64,000 nt of DNA from Hirschia litorea (GCF_042665075.1 NZ_JBHTBR010000009.1:62001-126000), one strand, 5' to 3'; shown: positions 44,469-53,327, counted from the first letter of the stretch. Translations and numbers: made by a program. Notes: a model not told the origin generated them from the letters alone.

Positions 44469-45525
44469 ATCTGTCAGACGTCTTTAAAGTCGCCTTTGCA
44501 TTTGGCCCCTGCACTTTGCGCTTAGCCAGAAATCCACGATACCAATTTTGATAGGGTTTCTCGATTATTAAATGAGCCAAAAACGCGCCGCACATCACCA
44601 CGACCAATACCAGCCCCATGCTCAAATCAGAACTATAAATATTATAGCCCAAACCTTTTTCTACTAAGAAACCAATCACTAAAAATGCCGGAATGTGCAA
44701 TAAATACAAGACGAAAGACGCATCACCGAATAAACGCATTTCACGGCCTAAACGACGTTCGATACCCAGCGTTCCATATATAAATAGAGCCGCAGGCAGC
44801 CCTACCCACACAGCGCGCCAGCTTGCATACCCCGCTTCATAATCAATCATCAGCGCTGCAATTAAACCTATCGCCCCCACAATACTTGCAGGAATGGCAC
44901 CCGCACTCACGCCAGATAAATAGAGTTTAGCGATGATGACGCCCAAAACTAATTCTGGAACGGCTGGATGAAATAATGTGCTAAGCCCGCCTATATTCCA
45001 CCCAAGAAGCGAACAAAATACACTCAAGCCTGACCACACACCCAGCACACGCCAAACCGGCCCAAGCGAAGCAGTCTTGCCCTGATAGCAAAGGCAAAAC
45101 AGAAGATAAAAAGTCATCTCAATGGTGAGCGTCCACGCGATCGAAATTGCATAAGTATCCGATGGCCACAAAAGAAATGACTTCAACAACACCTCAGATG
45201 TCGGCAATTTAGAAGCATCCCCTGTCGCGAGGAATAATCCCATACTGAGCGCCAGAAACACCCCCAAAAACAGCCAATATATCGGGTATATTCGGAAGAA
45301 GCGTTTTACAAGAAAGTCAGATGCCACCCAGCTCTTACTACGGCTCGCGGAAAGAAAAATCACAAACCCGCTAATTACAAAGAAGATGTCAACGCCAACT
45401 GCCCCATAGGCGAACATATCAAAAATGGGTGTCGCATACCCTTCGCTATCAGAGGCCGCGTTTAAGTGAAACCCCGCCACTAAAAGTGCGGCTATGCCTC
45501 TCAATATATGGATGATGTAGAACAT
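44467..45525 (-). CDS. Acyltransferase 3 family (OafA/YrhL-like) membrane protein
   Basis: 352 residues, ATG with GGGGAAAGA upstream. About ten membrane segments; the family start HILRGIAALLVAGFHLNA carries the conserved His, followed by AVGVDIFFVISGFVIFLSAS and RFFRIYPIYWLF with the R..R/Y motif. Such proteins O-acylate (mostly acetylate) surface polysaccharides or peptidoglycan from the periplasmic side. It sits 84 bp after the HAD phosphatase gene. It could modify one of the glycans coded to its left. Confidence 0.92.
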   Translation of the reverse strand: MFYIIHILRGIAALLVAGFHLNAASDSEGYATPIFDMFAYGAVGVDIFFVISGFVIFLSASRSKSWVASDFLVKRFFRIYPIYWLFLGVFLALSMGLFLATGDASKLPTSEVLLKSFLLWPSDTYAISIAWTLTIEMTFYLLFCLCYQGKTASLGPVWRVLGVWSGLSVFCSLLGWNIGGLSTLFHPAVPELVLGVIIAKLYLSGVSAGAIPASIVGAIGLIAALMIDYEAGYASWRAVWVGLPAALFIYGTLGIERRLGREMRLFGDASFVLYLLHIPAFLVIGFLVEKGLGYNIYSSDLSMGLVLVVVMCGAFLAHLIIEKPYQNWYRGFLAKRKVQGPNAKATLKTSDR

Positions 45526-45609
45526 TCTTTCCCCCGTGTGAGTGTCGTCACATCACACGGAGCAATAATCGCGCCAGAAATCCCGTTGTAAATTCTATCC
45601 AAAAAAGGA

Positions 45610-46275
45610 CTACTTTCGGGCCACTATCTCTTCCATAATGACCTGACTGCCGTCTTCACGCATAAGCGTGTAAGATTGGGCTGGCGCATTAAAACCATAG
45701 CCTTTTAAAGCCAATTTCCACACCGCAAAATCCTGCTTGCTATTACCCGCATAGTAAAAGCCATCCGGACAATTTTGCACCAAAAACGCCGCTTTATTAT
45801 CTGATGTGAGATTCAACGCTGATTTATCAGATGCCAATTCTGGTCCTTGTGTGCCCTGCACTCGATCAAAACCGCCAATATAGCCGCCCAGTTCAGCTGC
45901 CATTGCATCCACCATCAATTGATCAGAGCCTGATACAAGCCACACCTGCCCGCCCTGCTTTTTATGGTTTTGCATTAAAGCTATGGCTTTGCGTTCTGTG
46001 TCTAATTTTGAGCCATCAAAATAATCCCCCACCTGCCGCACAAGCCAGCGTTTCGCGTGAGGTCTATTTGTCAGCATTTTTAATCCGGCGAGCGGCAGCA
46101 AATACGGTTTATGCTTGGCACATAATTTAAACAATTCTGCTGTCGTATCCGTAAAAATCAGAGTCCCATCTAAATCCATCGCCAACACAGGCAAATTTGT
46201 ATTTGGCGTCGTTTCGATCTTTGTCCCTTCTACCGTTTGATTGAGAATAAGTGCATCAGTTAGCTGTTGGGTCAT
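45610..46275 (-). CDS. HAD-superfamily phosphatase
   Basis: 221 residues. Motif I LAMDLDGTLIFTDT with both aspartates, motif II VWLVSGSDQLM, a lysine in NLTSDNKAAFLV and motif III FYYAGNSKQDFAVW. The helical cap is PSP-like. It resembles the HAD domain found fused to UbiA-like prenyltransferases (decaprenyl-phosphate ribose type), here as a separate protein. Substrate unknown. It lies six bases after the DUF4238 gene and may be at the end of the repA transcript. Confidence 0.85.
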   Translation of the reverse strand: MTQQLTDALILNQTVEGTKIETTPNTNLPVLAMDLDGTLIFTDTTAELFKLCAKHKPYLLPLAGLKMLTNRPHAKRWLVRQVGDYFDGSKLDTERKAIALMQNHKKQGGQVWLVSGSDQLMVDAMAAELGGYIGGFDRVQGTQGPELASDKSALNLTSDNKAAFLVQNCPDGFYYAGNSKQDFAVWKLALKGYGFNAPAQSYTLMREDGSQVIMEEIVARK

Positions 46276-46280
46276 TGCAT

Positions 46281-47150
46281 CTACTTATGTTGAAAACGAA
46301 TTGATTGGTCATCTATCTTCTTTGCCAAAGATTTCAGCAATTGTTGGGATGTAGAAATAACAGTAGTTGAATTTGAATACCAAACTTCGTTTAGTAAACG
46401 AACTTGTGCAGGTAAAAATGTGCGATGATCGCATTTTTCAATACCTATAATAGGCTGAATAGCAAAATGCGGGCTAATCGGAATCACCATTTTTCTATTG
46501 TACCTAACGACCCTATCCAATAGAGAAATAGGCCTATCAGGTAAAACAAAACTTCCTTTTCCTTCAATCGACCAAAATCTCACATGATTTTGTTCCATAA
46601 TGGCTAGTGACTGCTCAGATTGCTCTCCTCTGAAAGATTGAAGCAAATTTGTTTTTTCTTCTATTGAATATTCCAATTCTTGAGTAGTTAACTCCAGTCC
46701 TTCAGCTTTAGCATTCTTAAATATGCGCTGATTAACTTCTGCTTCAAATATTGGATCAAACATGAAGTCTTTGGCGTCAGGCCTTCTTTTGACGCTATTA
46801 TAAATATAAAATTGCCACAGCAATCGTCTTGCACTCTTATCCAATTGAGGCACCATTCCACGTTTCAATGCCTCCAATATCTGTGATGTTAAATTAGCGG
46901 CAGAATCGTCCAAAGGCTTGTAAAGTGCTGTTTCTAAAAATGAGTTTCGTTGCCCTTTTTCTTCATATACCGAGTATAAATGGTTCTCAGAATTCACATT
47001 GCACGGCTTATCGATAAAAGCCCTAGGTTTTGCAGGAACCCTTCGGTCAACACCAAAAATAAGGGAGTTTTTATCAGACCACCCTTCTTGCATACGTTTT
47101 GGAATAAAGTGGTGCTTCCTTGGAGCTTTATGAGTTTGTGTTTTCTCCAC
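46281..47150 (-). CDS. DUF4238 protein
   Basis: 289 residues, GTG start overlapping the previous stop (TAGTG), with GAGGA upstream. The N-terminal RKHHFIPKRMQEGWSD, then VNSENHLYSVYEEKGQRNSF and FIYNSVKRRPDAKDF-like wording are typical of DUF4238, whose HHFIP start recalls metal-dependent nuclease-like folds. Function is not established. It follows the zinc-ribbon gene without a gap, so both appear to be accessory genes of the replication operon. Confidence 0.82.
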   Translation of the reverse strand: MEKTQTHKAPRKHHFIPKRMQEGWSDKNSLIFGVDRRVPAKPRAFIDKPCNVNSENHLYSVYEEKGQRNSFLETALYKPLDDSAANLTSQILEALKRGMVPQLDKSARRLLWQFYIYNSVKRRPDAKDFMFDPIFEAEVNQRIFKNAKAEGLELTTQELEYSIEEKTNLLQSFRGEQSEQSLAIMEQNHVRFWSIEGKGSFVLPDRPISLLDRVVRYNRKMVIPISPHFAIQPIIGIEKCDHRTFLPAQVRLLNEVWYSNSTTVISTSQQLLKSLAKKIDDQSIRFQHK

Positions 47151-47446
47151 TAGTCCTCACATACACGGCTACGCAAGAAAAAGCGGCTTACAACAACGCC
47201 AATTGCACCGGATACAAAAAACAAAGCCACGCTCACCCACAATGGAAAGGGATTCACAGAGCTAGTTTCGGCAATGAAAAACAGCAAAATTGGAATACAT
47301 AAAAACAACAATACAGCGAGAGATTTATTGTAATAAAAGTCGCGTTTAATGCGTCCTTCGCAATGGGGACATGGGAAGCACTCGTCTTTTTTCTTTTTTT
47401 TATACAGATCTCTACTGATATTTCCGTCACAAAGCGCACACTTCAT
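47150..47446 (-). CDS. Small zinc-ribbon protein with two membrane segments
   Basis: 98 residues from the ATG at 47446; longer frames would run backwards into repA. Two CxxC knuckles (KCALCDGN and CFPCPHCEGR) form a likely zinc ribbon, followed by hydrophobic stretches AVLLFLCIPILLFFIAE and LWVSVALFFVSGAIGVVV. It shares one base with the DUF4238 gene and starts 28 bp after the repA stop. I do not recognise a function; a membrane-tethered nucleic-acid or protein binder is possible. Confidence 0.7.
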   Translation of the reverse strand: MKCALCDGNISRDLYKKKKKDECFPCPHCEGRIKRDFYYNKSLAVLLFLCIPILLFFIAETSSVNPFPLWVSVALFFVSGAIGVVVSRFFLRSRVCED

Positions 47447-47474
47447 ACCTGCCCTTCGCTCTCCCTTAATCTCA

Positions 47475-48764
47475 CTAGCTTGGCTTACCGCGTGTTTTGT
47501 ACCAGCTTTTGCAAAAGCCCGTGAAAGCCGCATCTGGATTATGCGGCATAACAACCTCAAGTCCAACATGGCGATCAGCTTCTGCTTTTTTACCCATCCA
47601 AGTGCGCCACTCATCTTCGAGAGAATATACATCCCACCCCGGAGCAGCCTGTTTAGCGGACTCGTAACCATCTGCGCTAATCTTCAATCGCCGTAAATGA
47701 TCAGCTAAATTACTCGCCATTTCCTGAATATCACCCGATGCACCCGCCCCTGCAGATTGCCGCGCTTTACGTGCATTTGTTCCATTCAAACGTGCCGAAT
47801 TTGCGGATGTATATGAATCCAGAAATTCTTGACGTGATGACGCATGCAATGTGTCGTTCTCGATAAACACATCATAATCAGGCAAGTGATTATCATTCAC
47901 CACTTCATGCAATTTACGGCGAAACTCTCTGCGTGTGGCCTGTGATCCAGATTTACGGTGTAATTTATCAACCCCGATAGACCACCCTTCTTGTTGACCA
48001 CAATGCTTGCGTACAATTTCATATACGCGGCGTTCAATCGGACGCCGTAAACGCCAATAATCACGATGAAGCGTCAGCACTTCATCCGCGCGAATAGCCT
48101 CCATTGTCCAATCTGAAATCGTCACTTCCAAACGTTCAGGCCGTAAACCGCCTTTAGGCGTTTGGCGCGTCTTCATTTTTACGCGCTCAAACAAACCAAA
48201 CCATTCATCGTGCTCAAACCCACCCGTTTTCACATTGGTGCGATAACGTGTGCCTTCCAATCGCTCAATGGAATCAACCAGCGCTTCATAATCCCTGCCC
48301 CCTGTTGGGCGGTTTGTATAAGATAAGAAGTGATAAGGGTCGATTACGATAGTTTTAGGTGTCTGCCCTGACCTTTGTTTCTCTCGCATAATATGAGAGA
48401 TCGCATAAATCAGCAGATCCTTATCATAAATAGTCGGCAAGCCCTTAATGCTTGGACGAAATTCAATCCAGCGACCATCATGTTCAAAACGGCGTGGACT
48501 ACGATCAGGCTTTTTCGTCAGTGAGTAAAATGGATATTCCAAACTCGCCATATCACTCTTAAGAACAATATCTACCAGCTCACACACGAACAACTCCCCC
48601 TGCGGATAGCGTTCGGGCAATAACGGTGAATGCTTAGGGTTGGGGTCCAGCATTTCGCCAAATAATGGTCCCGCATCTTGTGGGTTAATTACGTCACCCG
48701 ACAAAACCTCTTCATTGAGGCTCTTCTTTTCTACCTCTTTGCGGGGTGATGGGGATTTAGCCAT
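47475..48764 (-). CDS. repA: Plasmid replication initiator RepA (RPA family)
   Basis: 429 residues. The central region, FYSLTKKPDRSPRRFEHDGR, then IYAISHIMREKQRSGQTPKT and LVDSIERLEGTRYRTNVKTG, is the RPA-type initiator of alphaproteobacterial plasmids. Winged-helix part: HRDYWRLRRPIERRVYEIVR, then GSQATRREFRRKLHEVV. The tail is basic and may be flexible. It should bind the iterons that lie upstream and open the origin. Its promoter lies in the iteron region, so autoregulation by iteron binding is likely. Confidence 0.9.
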   Translation of the reverse strand: MAKSPSPRKEVEKKSLNEEVLSGDVINPQDAGPLFGEMLDPNPKHSPLLPERYPQGELFVCELVDIVLKSDMASLEYPFYSLTKKPDRSPRRFEHDGRWIEFRPSIKGLPTIYDKDLLIYAISHIMREKQRSGQTPKTIVIDPYHFLSYTNRPTGGRDYEALVDSIERLEGTRYRTNVKTGGFEHDEWFGLFERVKMKTRQTPKGGLRPERLEVTISDWTMEAIRADEVLTLHRDYWRLRRPIERRVYEIVRKHCGQQEGWSIGVDKLHRKSGSQATRREFRRKLHEVVNDNHLPDYDVFIENDTLHASSRQEFLDSYTSANSARLNGTNARKARQSAGAGASGDIQEMASNLADHLRRLKISADGYESAKQAAPGWDVYSLEDEWRTWMGKKAEADRHVGLEVVMPHNPDAAFTGFCKSWYKTRGKPS

Positions 48765-48851
48765 GTGTGCAAATAAACCTTATCAAACAAAAAGAGCGAT
48801 CAGAATTGAGCAATTCATACAGTGATTCTTAAAAAGCGTGTGTATTCCCTC

Positions 48852-49375
48852 GGGAATTAGACACGCTCGCTCTGCATTTGTCCAATGAAAAATCCCCCAT
48901 TTTAGCAGCAATAGCCCCTACAACGCCTTGTTCAGGGGATATTATCGCTATTTGGGTGATTGGCTTCTCCCCTTGCCTGAAAAATACACTTATCCAACAT
49001 CTTACTCGGGAATCAGACACGCTTGATGAGGGATAACCTTTTGTTTTGGGGAATAGACACGCATGCAGACCATCCAATTCAAGCTTCAAAACCGTGAATT
49101 GGCGAACAGACACGGTGTTTTTGGCGATTAGACACGCCCAAAATCTCAAAACTGGCGATTAGACACGCTTTTTTGGCGAACAGACACGTTTTCTCTTGAG
49201 ATGGGGAATAGACACGCCCCCTTTTCACCACTCAATTGCAATTTTGGCGATTAGACACACATTGAGAAATTGAGCTGTTTGTTAACACTTTCAAATCATT
49301 GGAAAAAGTGGCGAACAGACACGTTTGAATGGGGTTTAGACACATATTATTGGGGATTAGACACGGCGTGTCTGA
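48852..49375. repeat. Iteron array of the replication origin
   Basis: Twelve direct copies of a 15-bp motif, consensus gg(c/g)gaTTAGACACGc with variants aaCAGACACG and aaTAGACACG, start at 48852, 49008, 49048, 49101, 49123, 49154, 49175, 49203, 49246, 49310, 49331 and 49352. Several spacings are 21 or 31 bp, i.e. whole or half helical turns. An inverted core follows at 49365-49375, another inverted copy lies at 49562-49578 and a lone direct copy at 50045-50059. A DnaA-box-like ttatccaac is at 48990. The array precedes repA. Confidence 0.92.
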
Positions 49376-49884
49376 TAGCCTGCTTTAGATTCAGTGAGTT
49401 ACAGCCATTTTTTTCCCTTTAACACTATATCTAACACATATTTAAACACATAGGCGGCTCTCTTAGTCCAAATACCCTCTCAAATTTTAACCAAATTAAC
49501 AAAATCACAGTAACGTTTTCACCAGCCCTCTCCAAAGAGTCACAATCCTCACAAATTAAACGATGTGTCTGATTCCCGACTCTCCACTCAAATCTAACTT
49601 TCCTTTTTCAGATCCCTGAAAGCTGAAAAACCAACGATAAAGACGCATATACACGTCAGCCAGCAAGCACCTACCTTTCAGCGTGGGTGATTCCCCGAAC
49701 TAATCCAACAGCAGAAACCTGCCAGTTTCACACCTCCTCACATCCAGTCACAAACCTTAAGCCCACCTCAAACCCCTCTTCTTTTTCCATAATCGATATT
49801 TTACGCAGTAAACGCCGTTATATTTTGCCTATAAGGAAGGGTCGTTTTTAAAGGCGCTGTGAGCCCCGCATAGAAGCGTTTCGC
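49376..49884. other. Origin DNA between the iterons and the palindromes
   Basis: About 500 bp without a credible gene. 49400-49530 is AT-rich (aacactatatctaacacata and tttaaacac stretches) and could be the duplex-unwinding region. One inverted iteron (49562-49578) is included. Confidence 0.5.
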
Positions 49885-49918
49885 TTTTGAGGCTCTCGGA
49901 CAGGAAAGAGCCTCAAAA
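49885..49918. terminator. Perfect 12-bp palindrome in the origin region
   Basis: Arms TTTTGAGGCTCT and AGAGCCTCAAAA with a ten-base loop, A/T at both outer edges so that it could terminate in either direction. A smaller hairpin (aagcg/cgctt) precedes it at 49874-49886. It may end a small RNA or mark an origin structure. Confidence 0.6.
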
Positions 49919-50059
49919 CGGCTCTCAGACCTCACAAAAACGATTTTTACCTAAAGGAAATGGCACTCTCTTATCCGCCCAAAATATCGATAGCGAATTG
50001 GCGCCCGTCTTGAACAAATTAAACAAGCTAAGACTACAAAAGTTGGCGATTAGACACGC

Positions 50060-50097
50060 CCTATTTCCCGTAGACGAAATTAGTCTCGGGAAATAGG
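50060..50097. promoter_or_regulatory. Large palindrome next to a lone iteron
   Basis: CCTATTTCCCG-t-AGAC-gaaatta-GTCT-CGGGAAATAGG: 15 paired bases with one bulge, directly abutting the iteron at 50045-50059 and 30 bp after the end of the RHH-like gene. No T tract on either side. Possible origin structure, protein site or transcription block between partition and replication genes. Confidence 0.6.
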
Positions 50098-50127
50098 ATT
50101 TCTTGAAAAATATAAGGTTTTAAGACC

Positions 50128-50631
50128 CTATCTTACATATCTTGTCCGACCTTCAGCGTGTAAACGCGCATTGATCGCACCAAAAACATAAGTGGTCACA
50201 TCCACATGGTTTTCTAGCGCCACAAGTTTGAGATAATGGCGAGAATTTTCACTGATGCGGAAGTTTAACTGCACCTGTTTTCCTTTGCCCTTTATCCCTG
50301 CCCGCGCATTATCATGCTCTTCGATAAAGCCTTTGATACGCCGCTGATATTCACCAAACGGAGCTGCTTTTTCTTCGCCCAATTCCTGCGCAATCCCATC
50401 CCTTGCCTCTGCAAGGCTTTGATATTCGCGCTGATCTGGGTTTTTTACGTCATAAGCAGCCTTTAAATCTTCAGGAGATACTGCTGGCCCCATATTTGTG
50501 TGCTGCTCTTCACGCTCAGACGCTTCACGCGCCGCATTTTGAGCCGCAATATTTGCTTTTAATTTCAAGGTTTCAGCAGGATCTGCCTGTGAAGTACGAA
50601 TGGTTTGGTTCAAATCTTTTAGGAAACTCAT
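50128..50631 (-). CDS. Small partition partner (RHH-like C-terminus)
   Basis: 167 residues, ATG overlapping the parA stop (ATGA). The N-terminal half is charged and probably disordered or helical (ADPAETLKLKANIAAQNAAR). The C-terminal KQVQLNFRISENSRHYLKLV, then ENHVDVTTYVFGAINARLHA, has the beta-helix-helix pattern of ribbon-helix-helix DNA binders. As the second gene after parA it is in the place of ParB or a ParG-like centromere-binding protein. I do not recognise a named family. Confidence 0.7.
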   Translation of the reverse strand: MSFLKDLNQTIRTSQADPAETLKLKANIAAQNAAREASEREEQHTNMGPAVSPEDLKAAYDVKNPDQREYQSLAEARDGIAQELGEEKAAPFGEYQRRIKGFIEEHDNARAGIKGKGKQVQLNFRISENSRHYLKLVALENHVDVTTYVFGAINARLHAEGRTRYVR

Positions 50632-51311
50632 GCTGCCGCTTCTCCCTTCGGTTTCACGGTGCCACGTTTCGTTGATTGAGCTAATCGCTCTTCAGTCCAA
50701 GCCCATAAATCACGGATTTCTTTAGCCGCTTGTGTACGTGGATGCATTATAATGGGTGATGATCCAGCTGCTGCTGCTTCCATAAATTGTGTGCGGTCAT
50801 GAATAACCACTGGCGCAACAGGATAAGAACATTTCACCTCAACAAATTGGCGCGCATCATCGGCCAAATCTTTCATGTCTTTTGGCACACGATTTATAAT
50901 TACTGCCCCTGGCGTATTTACAGTCGCTGCAATCGCAATCGTCGCTTCAATAGCCTCTAAATCATAGGCTTGAGGCTGCGTTGGGATCAAAACAAGGTCA
51001 ACTTCATTGGCGATTAGAAAACTTTCTTGGCCAATATTGGGCGGCATATCAAAAATAATGAGATCCCTTCCCTCATTTTTTGCAGCTCTTAATAGCTGAG
51101 GCAGACGATTTACAGTCACTGCAATCGTTGCAGGCTCACCATCTGTGCCAGAAAGTGTGCGCTTATCGAACTGATTTAGGCTGGTGAGCTGCGGGTCAAG
51201 ATCGAAAATTGCAACCTTCCGCCCCTTTTCATGCGCAGCAAATGCCAGATTTTGGGCGATTGTTGTCTTACCAGCTCCCCCTTTTTGACTGGCTATAGCA
51301 ATTAATTGCAC
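50628..51311 (-). CDS. parA: ParA-type partition ATPase
   Basis: 227 residues, GTG start with AGAGGA upstream. Deviant Walker A IASQKGGAGKTTIAQNLA, KVAIFDLDPQ, Walker B LIIFDMPPNIGQ and LVLIPTQPQAYDLEAIEATI. It is a short ParA without an N-terminal HTH, so (as in type Ib systems) repression of the operon probably depends on the small RHH-like partner. It ensures inheritance of the replicon. The AT-rich repeats upstream are the probable centromere/operator. Confidence 0.94.
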   Translation of the reverse strand: MQLIAIASQKGGAGKTTIAQNLAFAAHEKGRKVAIFDLDPQLTSLNQFDKRTLSGTDGEPATIAVTVNRLPQLLRAAKNEGRDLIIFDMPPNIGQESFLIANEVDLVLIPTQPQAYDLEAIEATIAIAATVNTPGAVIINRVPKDMKDLADDARQFVEVKCSYPVAPVVIHDRTQFMEAAAAGSSPIIMHPRTQAAKEIRDLWAWTEERLAQSTKRGTVKPKGEAAA

Positions 51312-51636
51312 GCGCTTATCCTCTCAAAGCTTCTAGATTGCCCTGAAACTAGGAAAAATAGGTTTCTATAAAACTAACAAGCCTTACATGCAGATCTCTA
51401 TATGTATTGCAGGTTAGATGTCTTGGTATATGCACATCTATATGTGTAGGTGTATATACAGCTATACGTCCATACATACATACCTCTATATCTATAGAGT
51501 GTTAGCCATATAGATGTATGGCAAGCTAGAATCCTATAAATAAAGGCTTTGATTTATTTGGTATGCTTAACCGAGCCTTAAACACAAAGGCGCACATTGG
51601 GGGCAGTAATTTAAGAGTGCAGAAAGTTTGCCGTCG
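51312..51636. promoter_or_regulatory. Candidate parS centromere/operator and divergent promoters
   Basis: 325 bp between parA and a divergent gene. Between about 51390 and 51525 the motif ctatatgt or its complement occurs again and again (ctctatatgta, catctatatgtgt, gtgtatata, ctctatatctatagag, catatagatgtatg). Clustered short repeats right before a type Ib parA are the usual form of parS. No gene is seen here. Confidence 0.6.
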
Positions 51637-52851
51637 ATGTCTGTTGATGAAACATCACACAACATAGCTGATTTGGAAGCAGAGCAGGGACCTGTTGAGC
51701 CACCTGAGCACGGTCTACCAGGCCATATGGTGAAGGTGATCATCATTGGTCTTGTACTTGTGTGCATGCTGTTGTCTGGCTTTGGAAATATCGCGACTTG
51801 GACCAATGGGGTAGAGGGCGTTGATTACGCGATCGCTTTTGGAACAGGTATCATCTCCGAAGTGATAGGCGCGGTGCTGCTTGTCGTTATTATATGGTGT
51901 ATGGCGCGGCCTAGTTTTCAGCGTTTGCTGATGGCCATTTTGTTTTTGCCTGTATGGTCTATGGCGACTTTCCAAAATGCGAGCGCGAGCTGGTCTTATT
52001 ATGTGGAAGCATCCAATTCAGATGAAATAGCTGCTGCACAGAAGAGGGCGCTTGAAACGCGCCAAGCTCTCAAAACGCAAGCTAATCTTGCACAAGAGCG
52101 TATTGAAGAGATCAAAAGTGAATTGTCTTTCATTGGTATGACGCGCACACCAGAAGAGATCCGCGCCGAACGCGACCGTTTGCCAGATAATTATGTAACC
52201 AAGCGCGCTGAACTCACTGCAGAGCTAAACAAGGCAGAGCGTCGTATCTCACTTGATACTGAGCTGTCAGATCAACGTGCTATGTTGTCCAAGACAGCTG
52301 GAGCAGGGGTAGTTGCTAATGTAACAGATGCAGGCGTGTCTGAATCCCAAACTAATTTGGGTGCGCCGGCATCAGATATGCCGGCGAGCGCTGCTGATAT
52401 TCATGACATCTGGAGCTTTCTGGGCTTTGTGCAAACCAATCGCCTTGGAAGCCTCGTATTGGTTATGGAGATCATGAAGTCCTTTGGCTTATTGCTTGTA
52501 AACGTCGTGTTTGCAGGAGAGGGGCGTAAACGTCGTCCAAAGGCGGATCAAACTGCGCAGCGTTCAAATACAAAGCGTGCGCCAGCACAAAATCGCGTTG
52601 CGCAAACGCCTGTCGCTGTTGCACCAACTGCGAAAGTTATTCCGATGCTTGCAGTGCCAGCAACAGCAGCAGTTGCGACACCTGCGCCAGCACCAAGACA
52701 AGAGGCTGTCCCAAAACGTTCGACAAACCAAAGTGCTAAATCAAACATTCGCTTTGCAGATGAAGAAGATAGCCAAAAGTCAGACACGCAGGAAGAATCT
52801 GTCAAAACGGGTACAGAAGGCGGCATCGGTATCAGCTCGAAGTTTGTGTAA
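51637..52851 (+). CDS. Unknown membrane protein with coiled coil, next to the partition locus
   Basis: 404 residues from the ATG at 51637 (a TTG nine bases upstream is also in frame). Hydrophobic segments at about residues 31-50 (VKVIIIGLVLVCMLLSGFGN), 68-90 (GTGIISEVIGAVLLVVIIW) and 98-113; a coiled coil with the YVEASNSDEIAAAQKRALET region to about 210; a fourth membrane segment around 272-295; and a Pro/Ala-rich basic tail. Iteron-like bases occur twice in the gene (52334-52348 and 52781-52789). Possibly anchors plasmid or conjugation functions; no family recognised. Confidence 0.72.
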   Translation: MSVDETSHNIADLEAEQGPVEPPEHGLPGHMVKVIIIGLVLVCMLLSGFGNIATWTNGVEGVDYAIAFGTGIISEVIGAVLLVVIIWCMARPSFQRLLMAILFLPVWSMATFQNASASWSYYVEASNSDEIAAAQKRALETRQALKTQANLAQERIEEIKSELSFIGMTRTPEEIRAERDRLPDNYVTKRAELTAELNKAERRISLDTELSDQRAMLSKTAGAGVVANVTDAGVSESQTNLGAPASDMPASAADIHDIWSFLGFVQTNRLGSLVLVMEIMKSFGLLLVNVVFAGEGRKRRPKADQTAQRSNTKRAPAQNRVAQTPVAVAPTAKVIPMLAVPATAAVATPAPAPRQEAVPKRSTNQSAKSNIRFADEEDSQKSDTQEESVKTGTEGGIGISSKFV

Positions 52852-52930
52852 TTCAGTTGAAATTGAATAAAAGTGGCTGAAAGAGTAGGGTTTCCCCACC
52901 TTTTACAGGGGCTGCTTTCAGGAATACTAT

Positions 52931-52952
52931 TTCCCACATATTCAAGTGGGAA
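52931..52952 (+). promoter_or_regulatory. Hairpin covering the ribosome site of the next gene
   Basis: TTCCCAC / GTGGGAA with an eight-base loop; the right arm includes the GGGAA Shine-Dalgarno sequence six bases before the ATG at 52959. If formed in the mRNA it would hide the ribosome site. Confidence 0.5.
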
Positions 52953-52958
52953 GTGATT

Positions 52959-53327
52959 ATGAATTTACGTGATTTAGCTGTTTTTACACTCGTTTTTTCT
53001 GTGTTTGGTCTAACAACACCCGCTTTTGCTCAAGATAAAATGAGCAAAAAGCAAATGGAGAAAATGATAGCTAATTGCTTAGAAGCTGATGACTTAACTC
53101 CATGTGAAACATATGTAGAGCGCAGATTGGGAACGCTAGATTCTCAAGTTGCCCAGATAATGATGATTTCACTTAAATTAGGGCAATCTTGCTACAAAGA
53201 TGACGCAGATGCGTGCGTAAATGCTGGACTGATCAACACTAAATTGAACGGCAAGAAGCAAGGCAATATATTCTATAAACGCGCATGTGATCTTGGCAAT
53301 GAAGAGGGCTGTAAAGCGCTCAAATAG
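52959..53327 (+). CDS. Small secreted Sel1-like, cysteine-containing protein
   Basis: 122 residues from the ATG at 52959. A signal peptide (LRDLAVFTLVFSVFGLTTPAFA) is cleaved before QDK. The mature part has six cysteines in CLEADDLTPCE, SCYKDDADACV and the C-terminal FYKRACDLGNEEGCKALK, which is a Sel1/Hcp-like repeat signature where paired Cys staple the helices. Likely periplasmic or exported; role unknown. It overlaps the convergent AAA ATPase gene by eight bases. Confidence 0.78.
   Translation: MNLRDLAVFTLVFSVFGLTTPAFAQDKMSKKQMEKMIANCLEADDLTPCETYVERRLGTLDSQVAQIMMISLKLGQSCYKDDADACVNAGLINTKLNGKKQGNIFYKRACDLGNEEGCKALK

Noticed and set aside
48829..49149. 106-codon minus-strand open frame
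   Set aside because: It runs through the iteron array and its protein-like look comes from repeated iteron codons; no ribosome site or family match.
48852..49375. CRISPR array
   Set aside because: The repeats are 15 bp with spacings too short for spacers and lie before repA; they are iterons.
49887..50096. 69-codon plus-strand open frame in the origin
   Set aside because: It begins in one palindrome and ends in another and contains an iteron; composition is not protein-like enough to call a gene.
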